A stretch of 64,000 nucleotides of DNA from Pseudomaricurvus sp. HS19 (GCF_009857815.1 NZ_WVVW01000001.1:620001-684000), one strand, 5' to 3'. Counted from the stretch's first letter, positions 20,097 to 28,115 are shown. Notes: a model not told the origin generated them from the sequence alone. Program-made: numbers and translations.

Positions 20097-21704
20097 ATGA
20101 TCGATACGTTCAGTTCTACCAGCCGGTACAGTGTGGGGGCAACGAGCCGTTCGGAAGTGGTTGATCGCCAGTTCAGAGCCCTGTGTACATCCGCTCATAT
20201 TCTCTGTCGGGTTACCAATATCGAAGAGAGCCTGAGTGAAATCCTCAAGGTCCTGCACGATGAAGCCGGACTGCTTCACGGCATAGTCACCCTTGCCGAC
20301 CCTGAACATACCATCTTGCAGGTGGGCGCGGTTTACACCGATTCCGAAGCGGTGATCAAGGCCTCGCACAGCACCCGCTACCAGGTGGGTGAGGGGATCG
20401 TGGGCCGTATCCTGCAACACAATCAGCCCATTGTCCTGGGACGCATCTCCTCGGAACCTCGCTTCCTGGACAAGCTGGCACTTTACGAAATGGAGCTGCC
20501 GTTTATCGGTGTTCCCATCCGCGACATCGATGGCTCTGCTATTGGTGTGCTGGCGGCACAGCCGGACGTGCCTGCGGACGACTACCTGCCGGAGCGAACC
20601 GCGTTCCTCAAGGCTGTGGCTGACCAGTTGTCACAGACCTGTCGGTTGCTGGTGAACGTGGAGCGTGGCCAGACTCTCGCCAGTGAGCGGGACGAACTGC
20701 GGCGCGAGGTGCGTGGCCAGTACGGCTTCGACAACATGGTGGTCGGACATACGGACAACATGCGCCGGGTATTCGACCAGGTGCGCCGTGTGGCCAAGTG
20801 GGATAGTACGGTGCTGGTGCTGGGTGAATCCGGTACCGGTAAAGAGCTTATCGCCAGTGCCATTCATTACAACTCACCCCGGGCTCACAAGCGCTTTGTG
20901 AAGCTGAATTGCGCCTCGCTGCCGGAAAACCTGCTGGAGTCGGAACTTTTCGGTCACGAGAAAGGGGCCTTTACCGGCGCGGTGAAGCAGCGCAAGGGAC
21001 GTTTTGAGCAGGCTGACGGCGGTACCTTGTTTCTCGATGAGATCGGTGAGATCTCCCCGATGTTCCAGGCCAAGCTGCTGCGGGTGTTGCAGGAGGGTGA
21101 GCTGGAGCGGGTCGGCGGGACCCAGACCATCAGTGTGGATGTGAGGATTGTGGCAGCCACCAACAGGAACCTGGAGGACGAAGTAGAGAAGGGCAAGTTC
21201 CGGGAGGACCTCTACTACCGCCTCAACGTCATGGCTATTCGAATTCCTCCGTTGCGTGATCGCCTCGCCGACCTGCCGGAGCTATCCCGGTTCCTGGTGG
21301 AAAAACTCTCCCGGCACCAGGGCCGGGAGTTGCGGCTTACCGATAATGCCGTGCGCATGATGATGAGTTACGACTGGCCCGGTAACGTGCGGGAACTGGA
21401 GAACTGCCTGGAGCGTGCTGCCGTAATGAGTGAGGAGGGCGTCATCGACACAGATGTTATAAGCCTCAACGGTGTACACAACGTGGCGGTGCCTTCGGTG
21501 GGCAGCAGCAGTGTCAGTGCTCCGGTGGTGGCGCGCCCATCGCCGGACATGGACGATCCTGACCTGGACGAACGGGAGAGGGTCATTGCGGCGCTGGAGC
21601 AGGCCGGTTGGGTGCAGGCCAAGGCCGCGCGGTTGTTGGGTATGACACCGCGGCAGATAGCCTACCGTATCCAGACCATGAAGATTAACGTTCGCAAAAT
21701 CTGA
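20097..21704 (+). CDS. nifA: Nif-specific sigma-54 activator NifA
   Basis: A 535-residue enhancer-binding protein. The N-terminal GAF domain spans about 25-185, the AAA+ domain about 212-450 (Walker A GESGTGKE 243-250, the sigma-54 contact loop GAFTGA 290-295, Walker B GTLFLDE 309-315), and the C-terminal Fis-type helix-turn-helix AAGLL-type region about 500-530 (AKAARLLGMTPRQIAYRIQ). It lacks the Cys-rich interdomain linker of oxygen-sensing NifA, consistent with control by NifL. I place the start at the ATG 20097; a TTG six bases upstream is in frame. It activates the nif promoters listed in this window. Confidence 0.97.
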   Translation: MIDTFSSTSRYSVGATSRSEVVDRQFRALCTSAHILCRVTNIEESLSEILKVLHDEAGLLHGIVTLADPEHTILQVGAVYTDSEAVIKASHSTRYQVGEGIVGRILQHNQPIVLGRISSEPRFLDKLALYEMELPFIGVPIRDIDGSAIGVLAAQPDVPADDYLPERTAFLKAVADQLSQTCRLLVNVERGQTLASERDELRREVRGQYGFDNMVVGHTDNMRRVFDQVRRVAKWDSTVLVLGESGTGKELIASAIHYNSPRAHKRFVKLNCASLPENLLESELFGHEKGAFTGAVKQRKGRFEQADGGTLFLDEIGEISPMFQAKLLRVLQEGELERVGGTQTISVDVRIVAATNRNLEDEVEKGKFREDLYYRLNVMAIRIPPLRDRLADLPELSRFLVEKLSRHQGRELRLTDNAVRMMMSYDWPGNVRELENCLERAAVMSEEGVIDTDVISLNGVHNVAVPSVGSSSVSAPVVARPSPDMDDPDLDERERVIAALEQAGWVQAKAARLLGMTPRQIAYRIQTMKINVRKI

Positions 21705-21723
21705 TCATCCCACCTCTGCCCGG

Positions 21724-21757
21724 AGCCCGGACAGGGTTCCGGGCCTTCTCTTTTTTC
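21724..21757 (+). terminator. Rho-independent terminator of nifLA
   Basis: A 7-bp stem GCCCGGA / TCCGGGC is followed by a T-rich tail with TTTTTT. It starts 20 bp after the nifA stop. Confidence 0.8.
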
Positions 21758-21939
21758 CTCGCTTCACAACACGCCTGTCTCCCTTCGCCAGCTTTTCTTC
21801 TGCTGGTATCGCTGTAAAAGGCGAACAGCGTCCCGGGCGGTATCCGGATGATCGCGCGTTGCCACTGTTGTAACCGGCTGGCGGTACTGAGGCCCCTGAC
21901 CACGAGCCTTGCAGCGGTGTCGTTTCTGCTTCCGGCAAC

Positions 21940-21955
21940 TGTCATCTAAAACACA
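21940..21955. promoter_or_regulatory. NifA upstream activator site 1 of nifB
   Basis: TGTCATCTAAAACACA is an exact TGT-N10-ACA, 88 bp upstream of the nifB -24 element. The region 21758-22041 around it is AT-rich and has no supported gene. Confidence 0.7.
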
Positions 21956-21973
21956 AACGCCACCACAAAGGCT

Positions 21974-21989
21974 TGTGTTAAAGCGTACA
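21974..21989. promoter_or_regulatory. NifA upstream activator site 2 of nifB
   Basis: TGTGTTAAAGCGTACA is an exact TGT-N10-ACA ending 53 bp before the nifB -24 element, the same spacing as the proximal site before nifL. Confidence 0.75.
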
Positions 21990-22041
21990 AAATCGCTGCT
22001 ACAAAACCATAAAATCCAATAAAAACAATGACTTAAATATT

Positions 22042-22057
22042 GGGCACAGCCATTGCA
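22042..22057 (+). promoter_or_regulatory. Sigma-54 promoter of the nifB operon
   Basis: GGGCACAGCCATTGCA has GG-N10-GC spacing (GG 22043-22044, GC 22055-22056) and a perfect GGCAC / TTGCA pair. It lies 83 bp upstream of the nifB ATG and rules out the in-frame TTG at 22053 as the start. Confidence 0.88.
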
Positions 22058-22139
22058 ACAGTATTCTGCGAAGAAGTGGATTCCCCACGACACCATTTAC
22101 TCATCCGCCCTAACGGGGGACCAGACAGGAGTTCTCGCT

Positions 22140-23666
22140 ATGGAGCTAACGGTGCTAGATCAAAACAACGACGCGGCTGCTGCCGCCGCGGGAGGCTGCT
22201 CCACCGGTTCATGCGGCACGACCGATGATCAGATGTCTCACCTGCCAGACAGCATCAGAGAGAAAGTTGAAAACCACCCCTGCTATTCCGAAGAGGCGCA
22301 TCACTACTTTGCGCGTATGCACGTGGCAGTGGCACCTGCCTGTAACATCCAGTGTCACTACTGCAATCGCAAGTACGACTGTTCCAATGAATCCCGCCCG
22401 GGTGTGGTGTCAGAGCTGCTGACTCCTGACCAGGCCGTGATGAAAACCAAGGCCGTTGCTGCCAACATCCCGCAAATGACCGTGCTGGGCATCGCCGGTC
22501 CCGGCGATCCCCTGGCCAACCCCGAGCGCACCTTTGAAACCTTCCGCCGTCTCTCCGAAGAGGCCCCGGACATCAAACTGTGTGTTTCCACAAACGGCCT
22601 GGCGCTGCCAGAGAGCGTGGATGAACTGGCCAAGCACAACATCGATCACGTCACCATCACCATCAACACTGTCGATCCTGACATCGGTGCCCAGATCTAT
22701 CCGTGGATCTACTGGAACAACCGCCGTATCCGTGGCCGTCGTGGTGCTGAAATCCTGATCGAGCAGCAGCAGAAGGGTCTGCAGATGCTGGTGGATCGCG
22801 GCATCCTGGTGAAGGTTAACTCCGTGATGATTCCCGGTGTGAACGACCAGCACCTGAAGGAAGTGAGCCGCATCGTTAAAGAGAAAGGCGCTTTCCTGCA
22901 CAACGTTATGCCGCTGATCTCCGAGCCTGAGCATGGAACCTTCTACGGTCTCATGGGGCAGCGTGGTCCGGAGCCTGAGGAACTGCAAGACCTGCAGGAC
23001 GAGTGTGCCGGTGACATGAACATGATGCGCCACTGCCGTCAGTGTCGTGCCGATGCCGTTGGCCTGCTGGGTGAAGATCGTGGTGAGGAGTTCACCATCG
23101 ACAAGATCGAGCAGATGAACATTGACTATGACGCTGCCATGCAGACCCGCAAGGTGGTACACGAAGGCATCATGGAAGAACTGCACGAAAAGCAGGAGAA
23201 GAAGCGTCGCCTGGCCGCGGTTTCCGTCTCAGCCAACGACGCAACCCCGCAAGCCAATACCCGTCCGGCCCTGATGGCGGTGGCTACCAGCGGCGGCGGC
23301 CTGATCAACCAGCACTTTGGTCACGCCACCGAGTTCCTGATCTACGAAGCTTCACCTGCCGGCGTGCGCTTTATCAGTCACCGCAAGGTAGACCAGTACT
23401 GTATCGGTAACGACAGCTGCGGTGAGAAAGAGTCGGCGTTGGCTGGCAGCATTCGCGCCCTGAAAGGTTGTGAGGCGGTGCTCTGCTCGAAGATTGGTTA
23501 TGAGCCCTGGTCGCTTCTGGAGGAAGCCGGCATCGTGCCCAATGGTGAGCACGCCATGGAGCCGATTGAGGAAGCGGTACTGGCCGTCTATCAGGAGATG
23601 GCCGCCGAAGGCAAGTTGGAGGAGCCCCAGCCTGAAGCTGCGGTATCCCAGACTGCCAGCGCCTGA
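22140..23666 (+). CDS. nifB: FeMo-cofactor biosynthesis radical SAM protein NifB
   Basis: A 508-residue radical SAM enzyme that joins two [4Fe-4S] units and inserts the carbide to make NifB-co, the precursor of FeMo-co. The N-terminal segment is low-complexity with GGCSTGSCG. The radical SAM cluster is C68, C72, C75 (PACNIQCHYCNRKYDC). The conserved GIAGPGDPLANP and CRQCRADAVGLLGED follow, and from about residue 375 a NifX-like cofactor-binding domain is fused (NQHFGHATEF). The start at 22140 has AGGAG upstream. It heads an operon running to nafY. Confidence 0.98.
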   Translation: MELTVLDQNNDAAAAAAGGCSTGSCGTTDDQMSHLPDSIREKVENHPCYSEEAHHYFARMHVAVAPACNIQCHYCNRKYDCSNESRPGVVSELLTPDQAVMKTKAVAANIPQMTVLGIAGPGDPLANPERTFETFRRLSEEAPDIKLCVSTNGLALPESVDELAKHNIDHVTITINTVDPDIGAQIYPWIYWNNRRIRGRRGAEILIEQQQKGLQMLVDRGILVKVNSVMIPGVNDQHLKEVSRIVKEKGAFLHNVMPLISEPEHGTFYGLMGQRGPEPEELQDLQDECAGDMNMMRHCRQCRADAVGLLGEDRGEEFTIDKIEQMNIDYDAAMQTRKVVHEGIMEELHEKQEKKRRLAAVSVSANDATPQANTRPALMAVATSGGGLINQHFGHATEFLIYEASPAGVRFISHRKVDQYCIGNDSCGEKESALAGSIRALKGCEAVLCSKIGYEPWSLLEEAGIVPNGEHAMEPIEEAVLAVYQEMAAEGKLEEPQPEAAVSQTASA

Positions 23667-23698
23667 TAGCGATGCCATAAAGGCTACAACCGCAGTTA

Positions 23699-23729
23699 AA
23701 GCCGGCACCCACAGGGTGGGTGCCGGCTT
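23699..23729 (+). other. Perfect 13-bp hairpin between nifB and fdxN
   Basis: AAGCCGGCACCCA pairs perfectly with TGGGTGCCGGCTT around a 5-base loop. No T-run follows, so it is probably an mRNA-stabilising or processing hairpin that sets nifB apart from the rest of its operon, not a terminator. Confidence 0.6.
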
Positions 23730-23790
23730 ACCTGAGCCAGAATAGCAATCCCGGTGTCACTCATCGGTCGTCCCCACAAAGGAGAACAAC

Positions 23791-24069
23791 ATGTCATTAG
23801 CAATCGTTGATTCCTGCGTTAACTGCTGGGCCTGCTACGACGTCTGCCCCAGCGACGCCATCTATCAGTCAAGCCCCCATTTTCTGATTGACACTAAAAA
23901 GTGTACCGAATGCGAGGGCGACTACGCCCATCCTCAATGTGCCAGTATCTGCCCGATTGAGCAGGCGATCCTGGATGCTTCCGGAATGCCCGTAAACCCC
24001 TACGGCTCCCTTACCGGTATTCCGCCGGAACTGCTGGAAGATGCCATGCAGGAAATTCAGTCTCGCTGA
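23791..24069 (+). CDS. fdxN: 2[4Fe-4S] ferredoxin FdxN
   Basis: A 92-residue low-potential ferredoxin. Cluster I Cys residues are C9, C12, C15 and C19 (CVNCWACYDVCP); cluster II is CTEC-x8-C-x3-CP, with the insert between Cys pairs typical of nif ferredoxins. FdxN proteins pass electrons to NifB chemistry or to nitrogenase. AGGAG precedes the ATG. It lies 124 bp after nifB in the same direction. Confidence 0.93.
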   Translation: MSLAIVDSCVNCWACYDVCPSDAIYQSSPHFLIDTKKCTECEGDYAHPQCASICPIEQAILDASGMPVNPYGSLTGIPPELLEDAMQEIQSR

Positions 24070-24141
24070 TGCAGTACTGTCAGTGAAGAGCAGCGGTACG
24101 CCGGTGGTGTGCTGCCAATGGACGACAGTGGAAGAGATGGT

Positions 24142-24582
24142 ATGAGCTCTGCACCCATTACCTTTTACGAAAAATCAGGCTGCCTCACCAACAAGAAGCA
24201 GAAAGATCTGTTGCGCAGGGCCGGCTACGAACTTCTGGTAGAGAATCTCCTGCGTCACGACTGGAGTGCCACCGAACTGCTGCGCTTCCTGGGGCCGCTG
24301 CCGGTCAGCGAGTGGTTTAATCCCAGTGCGCCGGCCGTCAAAAGCGGCGTCGTGGTTCCCTCCGAACTGGACGCTGACAGCGCCATTGCGCTGCTGCTGG
24401 ATGAGCACCTGTTGATCCGCCGTCCCCTGCTGGAGCGTGAAGGCAACTGTATGGTGGGCTTTGATCTGGAGGATTTACAGCAGATCCTGCAGGTGCGACT
24501 GCCGGAAGAAGAGGGGACGCCAGGTGAAGGGTGTTCCAGTAGCCACAAGCCATGCCCGGAAGTGCAGGCCCGTGCGCTGTAA
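24142..24582 (+). CDS. nifO: NifO, ArsC/Spx-like nitrogenase-associated protein
   Basis: A 146-residue protein of the ArsC/Spx thioredoxin-fold family: ITFYEKSGCLTNKKQKDLLRRAGYE carries the single N-terminal Cys of ArsC-like proteins, then LRFLGPLPVSEWFNPSAPAVK and LLDEHLLIRRPLLE. In Azotobacter NifO lies between nifB/fdxN and nifQ, exactly as here, and has been linked to molybdenum allocation. I place the start at 24142, with GGAAGAG upstream. The Cys-containing C-terminal tail is probably disordered. Confidence 0.85.
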   Translation: MSSAPITFYEKSGCLTNKKQKDLLRRAGYELLVENLLRHDWSATELLRFLGPLPVSEWFNPSAPAVKSGVVVPSELDADSAIALLLDEHLLIRRPLLEREGNCMVGFDLEDLQQILQVRLPEEEGTPGEGCSSSHKPCPEVQARAL

Positions 24583-24615
24583 GCCGGCAATGAGTGGAAT
24601 GGGAAACAAATCATT

Positions 24616-25212
24616 ATGAATCTTGCGGTATCAGGATTGGACGGTCGAACAGCGGAACAAGACGCTGCCGGCGTGGTGAACAGCGAAGTGCTCTACAGCT
24701 ACTACCTGCGCCTGTTGTGGCAGCAGCAGCGTGCCGGCCATGGTTGCCTGCCCAATCACCTCGGACTCTATCCGTTGAACTTTATCTGGCTGTCGCAGCG
24801 TTACCTGCAATCTGCCCACGATGTTCACGGACTGGACCGCGGCACTGAAGAAGGTGAGCTGCGTGAAGAGTTGCTGGAGATGCGTCGTGACGAGTGGCAG
24901 GAGCTGAGGGAGTTACTGATGCAACATCGTGCCCATCGCCATGTGCTGGAAGTCGCTCTGGCAGAGATTGTGGCCGCCGGTTGCATGGGGGGCGACCACC
25001 TCTGGCGTGACCTGGGCTTTACCGATCGTCGCCAGCTCTCTGACCTGATTACTCTGGCGTTTCCCGAGCTGGCAGCCCGCAATAACGCGGATATGAAGTG
25101 GAAGAAGTTTTTTTATCGCCAGTTGTGTGAAGAGGGTGGGCATTTTGTCTGTCGCTCCCCCAGCTGCGAAGCCTGCGCCGCATGGCACGACTGTTTCGGT
25201 CCCGAAAACTGA
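24616..25212 (+). CDS. nifQ: Molybdenum donor NifQ
   Basis: A 198-residue protein that delivers molybdenum to the NifEN/NifH step of FeMo-co assembly. The hallmark C-terminal motif C-x4-C-x2-C-x5-C is complete at about C179, C184, C187 and C193 (CRSPSCEACAAWHDCF), binding a Mo-Fe-S cluster. The helical body contains MGGDHLWRDLGFTDRRQL and MKWKKFFYRQLCE, typical of the family. Fifth step in the order nifB-fdxN-nifO-nifQ seen in Azotobacter and P. stutzeri. Confidence 0.94.
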   Translation: MNLAVSGLDGRTAEQDAAGVVNSEVLYSYYLRLLWQQQRAGHGCLPNHLGLYPLNFIWLSQRYLQSAHDVHGLDRGTEEGELREELLEMRRDEWQELRELLMQHRAHRHVLEVALAEIVAAGCMGGDHLWRDLGFTDRRQLSDLITLAFPELAARNNADMKWKKFFYRQLCEEGGHFVCRSPSCEACAAWHDCFGPEN

Positions 25213-25292
25213 TGGTGTGTGCCTGAAACCTGTACACAAACAATACGGTGCCCACAGAGGGTGCCATACCAGTACCCCGAGGAGTAAATGTT

Positions 25293-25610
25293 ATGTCTAC
25301 TGAAGAAACCATCAAGAAGCAGATTGCCGACAACCGGGTGCTGATCTACATGAAAGGCACACCCGATGCACCGGAGTGCGGCTTTTCTGCCAAGGCGGTA
25401 GCGGCGCTGAAAAGCACTGGCACGGACCTGGCCTATGTGAACGTACTGCAGTCCCCCTTTATCCGTGAACGCCTGCCAAAAATTTCAGGCTGGCCAACCT
25501 TTCCGCAGCTGTTTGTAAATGGCGAACTGATTGGCGGCAGCGATATTGTTGTGGATATGGTAGCCGACGGATCCCTGCAGCCATTGCTGGCCCAGGCCGC
25601 AGAGGCCTGA
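25293..25610 (+). CDS. Monothiol glutaredoxin (CGFS type)
   Basis: A 105-residue monothiol glutaredoxin with active-site CGFS (C29), the TFPQLFVNGELIGGSDI glutathione-binding region and a KGTPDAPECG start. CGFS glutaredoxins hold a glutathione-ligated [2Fe-2S] cluster and carry it to client proteins. The start at 25293 has GAGGAG upstream. Corresponds in position to the grx5(nif) gene of Azotobacter. It is followed after 57 bp by a BolA-family gene, its usual partner. Confidence 0.93.
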   Translation: MSTEETIKKQIADNRVLIYMKGTPDAPECGFSAKAVAALKSTGTDLAYVNVLQSPFIRERLPKISGWPTFPQLFVNGELIGGSDIVVDMVADGSLQPLLAQAAEA

Positions 25611-25667
25611 GCGGAAGTCCGTTAAACAGTGGCCGGAAGCGGTCACTGTCAGCAAGAAGGAGAACTC

Positions 25668-25940
25668 ATGAAAGCTGAAGAGATTATTGCGCGGGTGCGT
25701 GAAGCTGTGCCTGACGCCGTGGATATCGAAGCCCAGGGAGCGGACTGCGACTTTGCCGTACTGGTGGTGAGTCCGACGTTTGCCGGTATGTTGCCGGTCA
25801 AGCGCCAGCAGCTGGTGCTGGCTGGTTTTACCGAACTGTTGGCCAGTGGCGAATTGCACGCCCTGAGCGTCAAGGCCAAAACCCCCGAGGAGCTGGCAGC
25901 CAGTGCTGCGGCCCCGGGCCTGACACAGCTCCAACTGTAA
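25668..25940 (+). CDS. BolA-family protein (IbaG-like)
   Basis: A 90-residue BolA/IbaG-type protein: MKAEEIIARVREAVPDAV, then DCDFAVLVVSPTFAGMLPVKRQQLV and ELHALSVKAKTPEEL, which is the signature end of the family. BolA proteins bind CGFS glutaredoxins through a shared [2Fe-2S] cluster. The usual C/H loop is DIEAQGADCDF here, giving Cys as a possible ligand. AAGGAG precedes the ATG. Its place directly after the glutaredoxin in a nifB operon argues for a dedicated nif Fe-S carrier pair. Confidence 0.85.
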   Translation: MKAEEIIARVREAVPDAVDIEAQGADCDFAVLVVSPTFAGMLPVKRQQLVLAGFTELLASGELHALSVKAKTPEELAASAAAPGLTQLQL

Positions 25941-25980
25941 GCAGCTGATGCGTAACAACAACCCAAACCGGAGGTGCTGA

Positions 25981-26730
25981 GTGGTTGAACAAGCAAATCT
26001 GAGTCGCGAAGCCGCCCTGCGGATTGCCCTGGCAGCGCGAACCTTGCCTGGCGTCACCGTTGGGTCCCTGCTGGATATCCTGCATCAACGTATCGAGGGT
26101 ATCCTCGATGAGGAGAGCCTGACAACAGTCACTGTGACTGACCTGAAGACAGCGTTTGCCAGTGCCGACGGTGAGGAGGACGGTGAGGATATCGGTATCG
26201 GGCTGCCAGCTCTGAAAGAAGCGGTGCGTATTCTCTGGGGCGAAGAGCAGGAGGAGAATCTGCCGGACATCGTCGAGGCGCCGGAACCATTGCCGGATTC
26301 GGTGCGGGTGGCTGTCTCTTCCAACAGTGGTGAGACCCTGAACGGTCACTTTGGCTCCTGTATCCGCTATCTGGTCTATGAAGTAAACGCTACCGACTAC
26401 CGATTGGTGGATGTGCGATCGGCGCTGGAAGCGGACTTTTCCGATGACCGGAACGGTTTCCGTGCGGACCTTATCCGTGACTGCCAGGTGCTCTACGTAG
26501 TGTCAGTGGGCGGACCGGCAGCGGCGAAGGTAATCCGGGCGGGTGTCTACCCAATCAAGAAGATCGAGGGTGGTGAGGCCCGGGATGTACTGGTGGATTT
26601 GCAGAAGGTGATGGGCGGCAAGCGACCACCGTGGCTGGCGAAAATCATGGGTGTGGGCGCTGAAGAGCGGGTGCAGTTCAGCGGCCGTGGGCAGTCACAG
26701 GATGAAAGCCTGGACGAAAGCGTCGCCTGA
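25981..26730 (+). CDS. nafY: NafY, apodinitrogenase- and FeMo-co-binding protein
   Basis: A 249-residue two-domain protein. The N-terminal helical domain (about 1-95, SREAALRIALAARTLPGVTVG) binds apo-NifDK in Azotobacter NafY; the C-terminal domain (about 105-240) is NifX-like and binds FeMo-co. The cofactor His is at about 123 in LNGHFGSCIRY (equivalent to Azotobacter His121). GTG start at 25981 with GGAGG six bases upstream. A DGEEDGED segment is an acidic linker. Last gene of the nifB operon, followed by a terminator. Confidence 0.93.
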   Translation: MVEQANLSREAALRIALAARTLPGVTVGSLLDILHQRIEGILDEESLTTVTVTDLKTAFASADGEEDGEDIGIGLPALKEAVRILWGEEQEENLPDIVEAPEPLPDSVRVAVSSNSGETLNGHFGSCIRYLVYEVNATDYRLVDVRSALEADFSDDRNGFRADLIRDCQVLYVVSVGGPAAAKVIRAGVYPIKKIEGGEARDVLVDLQKVMGGKRPPWLAKIMGVGAEERVQFSGRGQSQDESLDESVA

Positions 26731-26831
26731 CAATGAGTTTCTGCAATTAACACTGCAATTGCACTACAGAGTATTTCAAGTTCGCGTTCAGTTTGTCTCT
26801 AATTCATCGAATTTAATGGCAAACCCTTTTG

Positions 26832-26865
26832 CGGCAGGTCCCGTTCAGAGCCTGCCGTTTTTTTT
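26832..26865 (+). terminator. Rho-independent terminator of the nifB operon
   Basis: Stem CGGCAGG / CCTGCCG followed by eight T (26858-26865), about 100 bp after the nafY stop. The rest of 26731-26986 has no supported gene. Confidence 0.9.
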
Positions 26866-26986
26866 GCCTGTTGTTTTTGCGTGCCGGAAGACAAACGCTG
26901 TTCAGATCCGGTTACAGGGCAAATGAGAGTAGGGATTTCCGCCGCGTGCCCCGGGGAGCGTGCGGCGGCGGAGAGGTGGCCTGTTA

Positions 26987-27400
26987 TCAGGCGTCCAGTG
27001 AGTAGGTGCCGCTTTCCATCATACCGGTGAAAATATCCAGCAAACGGTGCGGGGATACAAGGCAGCCAGTGCTTTCTTCGGAAGTCATTACCGCCAGCAT
27101 CACATCCTCTTCAATTAGCGAGGGCAGGGTGTGATCCATAAAATCTTCCAGGGATTCTGCAGTGGGCAGCAGGTTATTGGCGGCGGGCAGGTTGGATGCG
27201 GCGCTATTGGCCAATTGCTGGTAGGGCCAGATGGGCATGGCAGAGTGGGCCGCCAATTGAATAGTGGCCCACTCGCAATCGTCTTCCAGTCCCCACACTT
27301 CCTCGGTTTCAAAGACGCGGGTCAGGAAATATTCCAGTAACTGGGATTCCGACATCACTCCCAGCTCTTTTACTTCGGTCTCGTAGGGGGCATAACGCAT
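26987..27400 (-). CDS. DUF2750-like protein
   Basis: A 137-residue soluble acidic protein. The stretch ETEEVWGLEDDCEWATIQL and AMPIWPYQQLA matches the DUF2750 pattern (VW-L...W......P-WP...A). No catalytic motif is visible. The start at 27400 has AGGAG upstream. It lies 20 bp after the ABM monooxygenase gene and probably shares its sigma-54 promoter at 27848-27863, which would place it under NifA control. The C-terminus faces the nifB operon terminator. Role unknown. Confidence 0.75.
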   Translation of the reverse strand: MRYAPYETEVKELGVMSESQLLEYFLTRVFETEEVWGLEDDCEWATIQLAAHSAMPIWPYQQLANSAASNLPAANNLLPTAESLEDFMDHTLPSLIEEDVMLAVMTSEESTGCLVSPHRLLDIFTGMMESGTYSLDA

Positions 27401-27420
27401 GGTTTGCGGCTCCTGGTTAG

Positions 27421-27723
27421 TCAGATAACGGCGGTAAAGCATTCCAGTTGGGGTGGCCCCAGGTAGACGCCCTTACTGCTGCCGGCATTGGCGTGGGCCT
27501 TACGGAAAGCCTCGGAGTGAGTCCAGTCAGCGAAGGCGTCTTCGGACTCCCACACAGAATGGGAAGCGAAGAGGGTGCATTCATCGTTGCCGGGCCCCTG
27601 TAAGAGGTGGAATTCCTTAAAGCCCGGAACCTCCTGCAGAAAGGTATCGCGCTGCTTCCAGATGGCGATGAACTCCTCTTCCTTGCCCGGTGCGATCCGG
27701 AAGCGATTCATGGCAATAAACAT
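27421..27723 (-). CDS. Antibiotic biosynthesis monooxygenase (ABM) domain protein
   Basis: A 100-residue dimeric alpha/beta-barrel protein: MFIAMNRFRIAPGKEEEF, VPGFKEFHLLQGPG and FASHSVWESEDAFADWTHSEAF follow the ABM / heme-degrading monooxygenase pattern (HmoB/IsdG-like). ABM domains act as oxygenases or bind heme. AGGAG lies before the ATG at 27723. A sigma-54 promoter lies 125 bp upstream, so it is a likely NifA target. A role in oxygen or heme handling under nitrogen fixation is inference. Confidence 0.8.
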   Translation of the reverse strand: MFIAMNRFRIAPGKEEEFIAIWKQRDTFLQEVPGFKEFHLLQGPGNDECTLFASHSVWESEDAFADWTHSEAFRKAHANAGSSKGVYLGPPQLECFTAVI

Positions 27724-27847
27724 GGTGTTCTCCTCAAGCCTGTTTGTCAGTGGCAACGGTGATTGTCCGGGTGTCATTAACATCATTGTAGTAACAGTTA
27801 GCAAGAAGAGGGCCGTCGGCAACCCATAAGTGGATTGTTATGTTTGC

Positions 27848-27863
27848 TGCAAATTTGGCGCCT
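27848..27863 (-). promoter_or_regulatory. Sigma-54 promoter of the ABM-DUF2750 operon
   Basis: On the minus strand AGGCGCCAAATTTGCA keeps GG-N10-GC and TTTGCA. It lies about 125 bp upstream of the ABM start. NifA sites at 28056 and 28100 are 190-240 bp further upstream; the site at 27882 is closer than usual. Confidence 0.65.
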
Positions 27864-27881
27864 GTAAGGGTTTCCCAGACC

Positions 27882-27897
27882 TGTCCCAAACCTGACA
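27882..27897. promoter_or_regulatory. NifA upstream activator site
   Basis: TGTCCCAAACCTGACA is an exact TGT-N10-ACA. It ends 75 bp before the plus-strand sigma-54 promoter at 27972. Confidence 0.7.
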
Positions 27898-27971
27898 ATC
27901 ACCTTAATCCAATTTCTATAAATATCTGTTAACTATTTGATAATTAGACTATTTATCATGAGGTTAATTTC

Positions 27972-27987
27972 AGGCACAGAGATTGCG
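27972..27987 (+). promoter_or_regulatory. Sigma-54 promoter of the 28191 operon
   Basis: AGGCACAGAGATTGCG has GG-N10-GC (GG 27973-27974, GC 27985-27986) with an exact GGCAC and TTGC. It lies 204 bp upstream of the GTG at 28191, leaving a long leader. Confidence 0.7.
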
Positions 27988-28055
27988 ACAGCTACCCCAG
28001 AGAGTCGTTGCGGATGACGAGGCACGCGAGTTCAGAGTGACAGGCTGAGCAGCTT

Positions 28056-28071
28056 TGTCGCTGAGTCGACA
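28056..28071. promoter_or_regulatory. NifA upstream activator site
   Basis: TGTCGCTGAGTCGACA is an exact TGT-N10-ACA. It is downstream of the plus-strand promoter at 27972, so it more likely serves the minus-strand promoter at 27848. Confidence 0.65.
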
Positions 28072-28099
28072 GGGCCGGCCGGTACACCCCGGAACAGGT

Positions 28100-28115
28100 T
28101 GTCGCATCTGCGACA
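28100..28115. promoter_or_regulatory. NifA upstream activator site (perfect palindrome)
   Basis: TGTCGCATCTGCGACA is an exact TGT-N10-ACA and palindromic across all but the two centre bases. It is the most symmetric NifA site in the window. Confidence 0.7.

Noticed and set aside
22053-22139. TTG start for nifB at 22053
   Set aside because: It lies inside the sigma-54 promoter; the ATG at 22140 has AGGAG and matches Azotobacter NifB (MELxVL).
22410-23186. A 258-residue minus-strand frame opposite nifB
   Set aside because: Shadow of the radical SAM coding sequence; no start signal and no recognisable domain.
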